Shown here in pieces: positions 56,393 to 64,000 of a stretch of 64,000 bases of DNA (position 1 is its first letter; each line of letters opens with the position of its first letter). The stretch lies in contig ML679969.1 in assembly GCA_007922225.1 (NCBI GenBank), positions 20,540,932 through 20,604,931 on the forward strand, read 5' to 3'. Made by a program: the position numbers and the translations under genes. This DNA comes from Emydura subglobosa (taxonomy: Eukaryota; Chordata; Testudines; Chelidae). The notes under the pieces were generated by a model, which ran no database searches, had not been told where the DNA came from, and was given only the letters and a program-made list of their open reading frames with translations.

Positions 56393-57535
56393 TGCGACGA
56401 AGTGGAGATGTCCCTAATGTTTTCTCTGAGTGCTGTGTGTACGCCTCAGTTTCCCCCCATATGTTACTCACATATTTCAATGATAGGACACAGTGTGTGA
56501 TCATTGCAGAGACCACTAGAGAGTGGATGGGCCTTCCCCAGCCCCATGTACAGACAATGGGCAAACCCCCCTCTGCCCTCCTGGGTCAAACCAGCTATGA
56601 CTGGTTGTAACATCTTGCCCAGGAAAGAGACAAAGGACTGAGGAGAGCCAGGGGGAGGGGGTCTGTCTGGTGGCTGGGAGGAAGTCACTCGTGAGGGGTT
56701 AAGAGGAGTGGGACCCGAGAGTGTGGCTCTGAGACTCCACAGTTGGTTGCTGCTGTAACTATTAGTTATTCTGCTAACAAAGTCTGTCTACACCAGTGGT
56801 TCTCAAATGGTGTTCCGTGGAACCCTAGGGTTCCGTGGGCTGAGCGGAAGGGTTCCGCGAAGAAGACGTACCGCGCCTCCGAATGTTAAAAAAATCTGGT
56901 GCCGCCGATCAGCTGTTCGCGCGCCACCGATCAGCTGTTGGGCCCGCAGATAAGCTGCTTGTGCGCCGCTGAACAGCTGATGGGGCCGCCGATCAGCTGC
57001 TCGCGTGCTACCGAACAGCTGATGGGGCCGCAGAAAACGGCCTTGAAAGCGCGCCGCCGCATCCAGCAAATACTGCGCTGCCGAAAAGAGGAAGATTTCC
57101 TTGTCTTTTCGGCGGACGGTATGTCATGTGTGAGCAAGGGTTCCGAGGGCATGGTGTGGTTGGGCAAGGGTTCCGAGGGCATGGCATGGGCGCGCAAGCG
57201 TTCCATGGGTGGAAAGAAATTGAGAACCACTGGTCTACACTGTGATCCTGAGAACTAATAAACACTTTTGAATTCCATGCTGGCTGTGAATCGCTTCTGA
57301 CTGCAAGGCGAGTGCATGGCCCTTTGGAGGTGTGGAAGAACTCCCCAGGGTCCCATCCAAGGAATCCCACAGGGGGAGTTCTCACGGAGCAGGGGTGCTG
57401 AACCCTCCGAGGCCAGATTCAGGGGACGGCTGCATGGAAGTGTGGAGACCTGAGGTAGCAGACTTCAAAGCACTAGAGTCCTGACTGGCTGCGTCCAAGA
57501 AGTTCCAGAGCACGGTTCCTGGGGACGCCATCACA
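56393..57535 (+). mobile_element. Solo LTR with 5-bp target duplication
   Basis: The element starts TGCGACGAAGTGG and ends GACGCCATCACA, so it has TG...CA ends with a TG(C/T)GACG-like inverted terminus. CCAAG flanks it on both sides (56388-56392 and 57536-57540). An AATAAA signal lies at 57257-57262. Without the internal MITE it is about 696 bp. The text ('TCAGTTTCCCCCCATATG', 'GAGTCCTGACTGGCTGCG') matches an LTR family I know from turtles. No internal retroviral genes remain, so it arose by recombination between two LTRs. Confidence 0.9.
56794..57232. mobile_element. hAT-type MITE nested in the solo LTR
   Basis: The ends are CAGTGGTTCTCAA and TTGAGAACCACTG, a perfect 13-bp inverted repeat of the hAT-Charlie type. 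An exact 8-bp target duplication GTCTACAC flanks it (56786-56793 and 57233-57240). The interior (56899-57060) carries about six diverged copies of an 'CCGATCAGCTG' word. A second tandem pair, GGGTTCCGAGGGCATGG, lies at about 57138 and 57168. The 119-codon frame is a by-product of these repeats. Confidence 0.95.
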
Positions 57536-58249
57536 CCAAGTCAAACACTTACAGAACTATTACATCAACATTATTAATTTTGTCAACCAAATTTGTAATC
57601 TCATCAAAAAATCTATTTTCCACAAACCCATGATGACTTGCATTAATTATTTTACCTTCCTTTAATTCTGTATTAATCACGTGTAGTATTCTCTGTTCCA
57701 TTATTTTGCTTAGGATCTATATAAGGTGATAGGCCTATAATTACCCAAGTTGTTCCATTTACCCTTTTAAATACTGGCACAACTGCTTTCTTCCAGTCTT
57801 CTGGAACTTTCCCTGTTCCAAGTTGCTTTTCAATACAACATTAGCAATCCAGAGAGCTCCTCAGGCAGCTCTTTTAAAACTCTTGTATGCAAGTTCCCAG
57901 ACCTGCTGATTTAAACGTCTAACTTTAGTCACTGCTGTTTATTTAACACCCTCTAGAGATTTTAGTGGAATGGAAAGTGGGTTATCATAGCATATGACTA
58001 CATCACCTATTTTTTCCCAAACACAGAACAGAAATATTCATTGAACACACATGCCTTTTCTGCATTGCATTATTATTCATAACTACCATTTCTGTCTAGT
58101 AATGGACCAATGTTATTGTTAGGATTCCTTTTTTCCCCTCTGATATATTAAAAAACCTCCTTTTTATTGTCCTTAACTCTGCTGGTGATAGATTTCTCCA
58201 TGTGGCCTTTTGCTTCATCGGTGGCTCCAAAATCATGAGATTTTTATAA

Positions 58250-58446
58250 AGATGAAGGAGGGTGGTGAAGCACTGGAATGGGTTACCTAGGGAGGTGGTG
58301 GAATTTCCATCTTTAGAGGTTTTTAAGCTGCAGCTTGACAAAGCCCTCCTGGGATGATTTAGTTGCGGTTAGTCCTGCTTTGAGCAGGGGATTGGACTAG
58401 ATGACCTCCTGAGGTCCCTTCCACCTCTAATCTGTGATTCTATGAT
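58250..58446 (+). mobile_element. CR1 LINE 3' end fragment
   Basis: 'GAGGGTGGTGAAGCACTGG' 'AATGGGTTACCTAGGGAGG' encodes [19 protein letters not shown], then the CR1 3' UTR with 'GACTAGATGACCTCCTGAGG' and the octamer end 'GTGATTCTATGATCC'. It sits head-on against the antisense CR1 to its left. Confidence 0.95.
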
Positions 58447-61130
58447 CCCAGAGTTTTGCCCTGAGTTTTGATTCTTGACCCATCCTCCCCCTCCTCTGGC
58501 ATGGGGTGACAATCAGCCTCGCCAGCTCTCCCAGGTTTATCCAGGGAGGTGGGCCGGTCCCTGCTGCAGGGGCCCTTGTGCTGCCAGATGGAGCAGAGCA
58601 TCCAGCTTCTCCCCAGCCCCAAGTCTAATTAATTTACCTCCCCAGCACCAGCTCTGCTCCTCATGCAGCTCCAGAGTCTTTCCCTCCATGCCCCTTTCCT
58701 AGGTCAGGGACTACAGACAGGGTGGAGGAGGAGGGAGCAGACTGACCCATTGCACACACGAAGGGAGGAGGCGGCAGGGCTGCCATGAGCAGCTGGCCTC
58801 TTTCTGCTCCCCACCCCCATCTCTTGTGTTGGCTGCTCTCCCCACATACCCAGAAACCCCAGTAGCTCTGGGTAGGGGTGGAGCTCTGCCCGTCTTCTGC
58901 ACCCCCAGAGGCAGGCAGTGGGGCAAGCAGCCAATCAGAGGCTGTTTCCCCCAGTGGCAGGGGCTGAAGCAGGGTGTGTGGAGCGGGCAGCAGTAGGTCC
59001 TGCATTGCTTTGCCAGCCAGGCTGCCACAAAACATTGCCCTCTTTCAAAATGGCTGCCATCTCCTGACGTCACAGCCTGCCCTTAGCAAAGATGACCGTG
59101 CAGCCGTTCACCTGCCCTTCACAGCACTCCTCTCTGCCTTCTGCCAGCATGGGAGAGCTCCCCACCCACCACGGGCAGCTTGGTGTCACGCCCATCAGGA
59201 ACACAACAAGAGGCCAGGGGAGCAGAAGCCTGTGCATGTGCATGTGGTGGGCATGTGTGCTGTGCAATGTAGAGGCCAGGAGAGAGGATCAAACCATGGG
59301 ATGTGTAAGCAGTACAATGTGGAGGTTGGCAGCCAGAGGAAGCAGGTGTGGGCCCCAGCTATCTTCTATTGCTCTGGCCACGTGGAGGTTGTCGATGCAG
59401 CGTGAGTGGCCTGTCCCCAATGGCTGCTCTGGGACAGCAGAACGCACTGGACAATGGGCCCCCAAAAGCTAAAATAAACTTTTCAGCTTGGTTCTACAGA
59501 CCTTTCTTGATTCAGTTCCTTTGCAATAGCCTCCGGGAGCATCCTCTTTGAGCGGCTTGTTTACTGTTCCTGTAAGAAATGCACCATCCATTTTTAATGG
59601 GAAGTTTAGCTGCAGTGAAAGTGGAGAGCACATAGCAGCAATGTAGGGTTAAAAACATTACCGGGCTATAGGAGTTATCCCAGAAACATGCATCATGATC
59701 GCAGGAAACTCAGAGTTAAGGTTAAATTGAAAAGAAACCTCCTCAGGTTAAGCAATGGAAATGCACCTGAGCCACTTGAACTCTGTCCTTCAGTCATTAC
59801 CTGGGGAGAAATCATGATTAAAAAAAATCAAATATCTTTAAAAGTTGGTTTAATCTGACCTGGGTCCACAAATACTAACATGCACCAAGAGTGGCTGCAT
59901 GGCATCTCCAGGGCAGAGTTAAGGTTGCTTGGTGCTCTCAGAGATAATTTCCATAGCTTAACATATTTGGACTCCTTTTAAAACAAACCTTACTTCTCAG
60001 TTGAAGTCTTTTTGGGCCTTAAACTCTAGGGATTCCCTGGCTGTTCATGCTAGCTTTTGGGACAATGACGACATCCTTTCCCTGAGCCCAGCTCCCCTCC
60101 CCGCTTGCTGCTGCTCTGCAGATGAATAAGGAGCCCCTTTGTTAGAGAAACTGTGGCTGGCTCTGGAGAGGAATTTTGAGCTTGGCCAGGATGTGATGTC
60201 AAAGGCCAGGAATGGGGAGGGAGACCAGCCAGATCAAGACATCAAACGGCTGCCTATCGCACGCCTCATGACTGAGAGCGCCTGTGTCATGAATCCTGCC
60301 CCCTGCCCCCGGCTACAACCAGTGGGCTGAGCACAGAGCTCTGTGCACTGCTGCAATGGCAGCCCAGGAAGCCCTCGCCCTGTCTCCTCTCTCCCAGCGC
60401 TTGGCGAGAGTAAGAGAACCCAGCAGCGAGAGCACTGAGTGGCTGAGTCACAGACTGCGGTGGGTTCTGAGTCCCATCTCTTTGTGCACCCGCAGGCCAT
60501 GACCCACACACAGGCGCCAGGGCAACCAAGCAGCCAGCAGCCGCAGTCCTCTGCTGAACTCACCCCCAGGCCCTCTCTGCACTGCTTGGGAGGACGCTGC
60601 TTTTGCTTCTCTCGCCCCAGAGCCCCCAGAAAGTGTGATCTCTGTCCCTCTCATCCCCAGATCCTTGGGCCTAGCTCTGGGAGGGACTGTCTCTGCACCT
60701 CGATGCCACTCTGCTGCCTCTGCCCCCCTTCCTCTCAAAGGCCCATGTCTTGGCCTGTGTGGGGCTGGCTCTCCCAGCAGCAGAGAACCCTTTGTCTCCC
60801 TGGTCAGATTTAATCAACGAAGCAGGGCTGGAGCAGGTCAGTGCTTGCCTGGGAATATGTCCAGGATGCTGCAGGCAGTGGGGCGGGGGTTCAATGGGGC
60901 TGCTTTCCCTGGGCAGTCAGTGCTGACCCCAGTGTTCCACCATGGTGCTTGGGGAGCTGTGCTGCAAGGGGCAGGGGGAGCGCAGCAGGGGGCATTGTTC
61001 TCCCCAGGAGTTGAAATGGGGGAGGTGGGGGAGTTTAAAATTTACAGGGGCGGAGGGGTGAGGGTCAACGAAGGGTGGGACAATGAGGATGAAGGTGGGC
61101 TGTATTGCACCATAGTAAAAAGTTAAAGTT
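58447..61130. other. Unique non-coding sequence
   Basis: No gene is recognised. The AT-rich part at about 59560-60050 holds 'CTCAGAGTTAAGGTTAAATTG' and 'GCAGAGTTAAGGTTGCTTGG', which may be an unidentified repeat. At 60900-61130 G-rich sequence may be the degenerate 3' end of the hAT element. Confidence 0.35.
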
Positions 61131-62132
61131 GGAGACTCAAGCCTACTGTGAAGCACTACATCTACATCCTTCTTGGTTTCTTGTTGTAATTTTGCACAGA
61201 TGTTAATGAACTTCTCAGATGCAGTGCGTTCATCTTGCATGGCTTCTTGTTTGTCTGGTACGTCCAGTCCTTCATGATATGCTCATGATCAGACAGAAGG
61301 TGACTTCGTTCAGAACACAAAATTCTATTCAGTGAGGAAAAAGAACGCTCGGCTGTAGCAGTTGTGACTGGGAGTAGCAAGAGATGAATTCCTACTTCTT
61401 TCATCCCAGGAAACACAGCACAAAGACCAGGTCGAACCACTAGTGAGAATAAAGAAGACTTTGAAGTCAAGTCTTTCTTCATTCATATGACATTCCATTC
61501 TGTGTTCAAATTCTCTGTTGTGTCCTGATCACATAGCAGCCCCATTGCTGGTGGTGCCTCACTCTACTCAACTGTCGGTGTTTATAAGACAGGCATCTGT
61601 AAAAGCTATGTAGAGATTGAGTAGAATCCAGAAGTCGCTGTTACGGATTTGTAAGAATCAAGTCTGTGTACTTTTTCAACTGGCTTAACAAACACTTCTT
61701 GTCCTCTTCACTTGAGGATTCAATATAAGTGCCTTCATTAGTCAACTTCTGGACTGAAGTATTTGCTTCTTCCAGTACGTTTTCAATGGCTCTCTCTCTG
61801 ATTGATACAAGTGTAGCTTCTATTGCGGGACAAGGATCTACTACTATTGGAGCAGATGCCTGGATGGCATTGCTTAATGACCTGAGTGATTTCAACAGTA
61901 GGGTTACAAGACAGAGAATGACAATAATTTTCTCTGAACTTAGTAGCAAAAGTAGTCCACCAGCCTCACTACTTAGATCCATCCCATCTCAGTAGATACT
62001 TTCCAAAGCCAGTAATAACAGTTGCAGTAATTTTAAGACAACAGCCAAGGATTGCTCATGAGAAAGCCAGCAGGTTTTCCCAAATTCGATTAATCTGAAC
62101 TTCCATCCCAGTATATCTTCTATTTTTTGCAA

Positions 62133-62383
62133 AGTTCCAGAGGGGTAGCCATGTTAGTCTGTATACAGCAAAAACAACGAGAGTCCTGTAGCACTTTTAA
62201 AGACTAACAAATTTAATTTCTGCAGGCATAAGCTTTCGTGGGCTGTAACCCACTTCGTCAGATGTAAGGAATAGAAATCAGATAGGAGGTATATATATAC
62301 ATCCAAGGGCAAGGAACAACAATGGGGAAGGTAGGTATAAGCAAAGTCCATTCAGTTAGAGTAGTTGAGGCCTATTCACAACC
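62133..62383 (-). repeat. Left pLTR of the PLE (inverted)
   Basis: It starts AGTTCCAGAGGGGTAGCC and extends to the 'GAGGCCTATTCACAACC' that is mirrored at 62744. It includes the element-end segment 'GGGGTAGCCATGTTAGTCTG' that the right pLTR lacks, and carries the intact hammerhead-like core. Confidence 0.85.
62221..62265 (-). ncRNA. Hammerhead-ribozyme-like motif, core intact
   Basis: On the minus strand: CTGACGA (62261-62255), A, then a 5-bp stem GTGGG/CCCAC with loop TTACAG, then GAAA (62237-62234), then a 2-bp stem GC/GC with loop TTAT. This is the order of a type I hammerhead (CUGANGA, stem II, GAAA, short stem III). Penelope-like elements are known to encode small hammerheads in their pLTRs. 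Deviations are one extra A before stem II and a C where the U before the cleavage base should pair with the last A of GAAA, so cleavage by this copy is doubtful. Confidence 0.6.
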
Positions 62384-62429
62384 GTCAGGAGGAGTCCATG
62401 CAGAATTCTTCTTCTTGTAGTGTTGGTAG

Positions 62430-62687
62430 GAAGGTATCTGCATTGGCCAAACCGGACTGTCACTATGCAAAAGAATAAATGGACACAAATCAGACATAAA
62501 AAATGATAACATCCATAAACCAGTTGGAGAGCACTTCAATCTCCCAGGACACTCTGTAGCTGACTTGAAAGTTGCCATACTTCTACAAAAAAACTTCAAA
62601 AACAGACTTCAGAGAGAAACTGCAGAGCTGGAATTCATCTGCAAACTTGACACAATCAGACTGGGTCTAAATAGGGACTTGGAATAG
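62430..62687 (+). pseudogene. PLE C-terminal GIY-YIG endonuclease domain
   Basis: An 85-codon frame with no stop from 62430 ends at TAG (62685-62687). It reads 'CIGQTGLSLCKRINGHKSDI' and then 'KPVGEHFNLPGHSVADLKV'. This matches the Penelope GIY-YIG domain: (Y)VGQT, R..RI..H and the family-typical HFN.PGHS..DL, followed by E and a LDTI..GLN tail. The tyrosine normally before VGQT is not visible. The domain nicks target DNA during integration. The reverse transcriptase upstream is missing because the copy is 5'-truncated. There is no start codon, so it is only a coding remnant. Confidence 0.9.
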
Positions 62688-62743
62688 TTATCTCATTACA
62701 AGAAGTAATTGTCACTGTTCATACATTCTCACCTCCTAATCAA

Positions 62744-62949
62744 TGGTTGTGAATAGGCCTGGACTACTCTAACTGAATGGGCTTTGCTTATACTTAACTT
62801 CCCCATCCTCACCCTTGGATGCATATATATACCTCCTATTTGATTTCTATTCCTTACATCTGACGAAGTGGGTTACAGCCCACGTAAGCTTATGCCTGCA
62901 GAAATTAAATTTGTTAGTCTTTAAAGTGCTACAGGACTCTCGTTGTTTT
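62744..62949 (+). repeat. Right pLTR of the PLE
   Basis: It runs from 'GGTTGTGAATAGGCCTGGAC' to 'CAGGACTCTCGTTGTTTTT'. It is the mirror of the left pLTR, minus the terminal segment with CAGACTAACA. The hammerhead-like motif lies at 62860-62895 with an altered core (GTAA for GAAA). Confidence 0.85.
62860..62895 (+). ncRNA. Hammerhead-ribozyme-like motif, core mutated
   Basis: CTGACGA (62860-62866) and the GTGGG/CCCAC stem are present, but GAAA reads GTAA (62884-62887). This replaces an invariant core adenine, so this copy should not cleave. Confidence 0.55.
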
Positions 62950-63845
62950 TATTTTTTGCAAGACATTCAGTCCTTTTGGACTCTTGCCAAGAAAAGAGTG
63001 TAATGAAGACATTAAATGTATGGGTTTTTTAATGTCTTTTGAAGATTCTGTAGTTCATACTAGTGCTAGTTGGAGTAGATGGCCTCTGCAGTGTGTATAG
63101 GAGAGATTAGGGGTACACTTTTCTCTGAGCAAAGCTTGTACTTCATTATGTCTTCCAGAGAAGTTTGCAGCTCCATCAAACTGACAAGCAGCCATCTGTC
63201 TGGGGTTCAATTTACAAGCATTTAACTCTTCTAAGATGTGGGTTGTCATAGATGCAGCCAGTGTGTCTTCTATAACCTGACAATCTAGAAATGCATCTAT
63301 TGGCCCACTACTGACATCAAGATAATATACACAGTGACTTAATACTCGATGCCCATTTGCATAGGTGCATTCATCAGCCATGTACCCACATTTTTTTAAT
63401 GCAATGAGAGAGTTCTTCACTTTTTCAACTGCTGAGTCTTTCACTATCGCACCGTTGTACCTCATTCTTCTAACCAGTCAGTTGAGTTTCTTGCAGAAAT
63501 GTAGTGAGCATTTGCCAGCCAGTCTTGTTCAGAACCAGTGTCCAATTTCAGGATAAACAAGTGGCAATGCACTTAACATTGGCCTCCAGTTTGTAGTGGG
63601 TAGTATCTCTTGCTTAAATAGAAAGTATGATGCAACAGCCATGTTTGTTTGCATTAACTGTGTGGTGTCTCCAGCATTCTTAGCAGCCTCATTAAGTACT
63701 TCTAAAATTGGCTTTGACAGTGACTGGCTTATAAGGCTTTCTGCATGTCGATGCAGTCCAGAGGCTTGGTGTTTTGAAGCCTTTTCACGTAGGTTATCAG
63801 TATACGCTTTGCTGATGGGTCTGGCAAACCAAGCTCCTCCACTTT

Positions 63846-64000
63846 TACTATATAAATCCATAGTACATGCACATCTTGAATACTGCATGCAGTTCTGGTT
63901 GCCCCATCTCAAAAAAGATATATTGGAACTGGAAAGGGTACAGAGAATAGCAACTAAAATGATGAGGGGTATGGAACAGATTCCATATGAGGAGAGATAA
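63846..64000 (+). mobile_element. CR1 LINE fragment, continues beyond the window
   Basis: The codons read '[20 protein letters not shown]', '[19 protein letters not shown]' and 'PYEER', the conserved C-terminal region of CR1 ORF2 (family: RPHLEYCVQFW, LERVQRRATKMIRGLE). The sequence begins abruptly at the hAT junction and is open to the window edge. Confidence 0.9.

Larger units (their letters stand above)
55845..58235 (-). mobile_element. CR1 LINE, antisense, split by a solo LTR
   Basis: Read on the minus strand, 58235-57541 is the ORF2 linker and N-terminal RT. 56387-56041 contains the RT core: [19 protein letters not shown] codons are recognisable around 56200, and DDTKIG-like codons near 56150. 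56040-55845 is the 3' region. The two halves join across the LTR without losing bases other than its 5-bp duplication. There is no long open frame, so this is an older copy than CR1 B. Confidence 0.85.
62133..62949 (+). mobile_element. Penelope-like retroelement (PLE), 5'-truncated, with inverted pLTRs
   Basis: An exact 12-bp duplication TATTTTTTGCAA flanks the 817-bp element (62121-62132 and 62950-62961). The left about 250 bp is the reverse complement of the right about 200 bp. Between them lies the C-terminal coding end with a GIY-YIG domain. Inverted pLTRs around a 5'-truncated body are a known signature of Penelope insertion. The hAT reading frame continues across the duplication, so the insertion is younger than the hAT element. 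Confidence 0.9.
61140..63845 (-). mobile_element. hAT DNA transposon remnant (ZMYM1-like clade)
   Basis: On the minus strand, coding sequence of one hAT transposase runs from about 63845 to about 61150. A Penelope-like element at 62133-62949 interrupts it. The N-terminal end is cut off at about 63845, where a plus-strand CR1 fragment begins. No terminal inverted repeats were identified. Confidence 0.85.
61162..63845 (-). pseudogene. hAT transposase, inactivated and interrupted
   Basis: The N-terminal part (63845-63529) encodes '[19 protein letters not shown]' and '[19 protein letters not shown]'. The middle (63465-63055) encodes 'KKCGYMADECTYANGHRVLS' and 'CQFDGAANFSGRHNEVQALL', which include the catalytic-core style CxFDGAxN and DECT. 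'THCRGHLLQLAL' is the conserved HCxxHxLxLA motif. The C-terminal part (61982-61641, then 61482-61162) ends in the dimerisation domain 'LLPVTTATAERSFSSLNRIL'. Stops and frameshifts occur near 63470, 63010 and 61500-61640. The family makes a cut-and-paste transposase, related to domesticated host proteins such as ZMYM1 and ZNF862; this copy is too damaged to be a host gene. Confidence 0.85.

Noticed and set aside
56899..57258. 119-codon repetitive protein with ISCSRATEQLMGP-like units
   Set aside because: The frame lies inside a hAT MITE and ends beyond its target duplication; the repeats are DNA-level tandem repeats.
62372..62599. 75-codon minus-strand frame inside the Penelope-like element
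   Set aside because: It is antisense to the GIY-YIG domain, which is the real coding strand.
61162..63845. Domesticated hAT-derived host gene (ZMYM1-like)
   Set aside because: Frameshifts, stops, an internal PLE and loss of the N-terminus show a decayed transposon, not a maintained gene.

Overview
This window looks like nuclear DNA of a reptile, most likely a turtle (Testudines). It is dense in CR1 LINEs, and several repeats match families I know as abundant in chelonian genomes: CR1 3' ends with the conserved 'GACTAGATGACCTCCTGAGG' tail, Penelope-like ends reading 'CAGACTAACACGGCTACCCC', Harbinger-type MITEs with 'TGTCTACACT' ends, and a 'TAGGGTGACC' palindromic MITE. Crocodilians share some of these, so the assignment to turtle is an inference. 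I found no convincing host protein-coding exon, rRNA, functional tRNA gene or CRISPR array. Almost every ORF outside the mobile elements is short and low-complexity, with no recognisable domain. The window is best read as intergenic or intronic DNA.

Layout. From 1 to 12 kb the sequence is mostly unique, with an old CR1 antisense fragment (2.0-2.5 kb), a MIR SINE, a 3' fragment of an L1-like LINE with its A-rich tail (7.9-8.6 kb), and a strong 35-bp hairpin near 11.58 kb. From 12 to 18.2 kb there is an L2-like tail, a CR1 reverse-transcriptase fragment, a 1.25-kb antisense LTR, ends of two different Penelope-like families, a minisatellite and a palindromic hAT MITE. From 18 to 39 kb there is unique DNA with scattered CR1 3' ends, Harbinger-type MITEs, tRNA-like repeats (30.7 kb), a cluster of four TAATCC motifs (33.2 kb), a degenerate TG tract (33.5-33.9 kb) and a 36-bp minisatellite (35.8-36.0 kb).

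From 39.3 to 48.2 kb lies a large retrotransposon block. A CR1 is split by a 3.8-kb two-gene PIF/Harbinger transposon (a DDE transposase reading right and a Myb-like gene reading left). Three more plus-strand CR1 segments and an L2-like tail follow. From 48.2 to 55.8 kb the DNA is mostly unique and GC-rich. From 55.8 to 58.4 kb there is a three-level nest: a minus-strand CR1 contains a solo LTR (target duplication CCAAG), which contains a hAT MITE (target duplication GTCTACAC).

From 61.1 to 63.85 kb lies a degenerate minus-strand hAT transposase. A Penelope-like element (62133-62949) interrupts it, flanked by a 12-bp target duplication; it has inverted terminal pLTRs and retains a GIY-YIG endonuclease domain. 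Both pLTRs carry a hammerhead-ribozyme-like core, intact in one and mutated in the other. The window ends inside another CR1.

No set of genes here works together as a pathway. The biology is the layered activity of retrotransposons and DNA transposons, plus a few candidate non-coding regulatory segments. Family assignments come from recognised motifs; I could run no searches.
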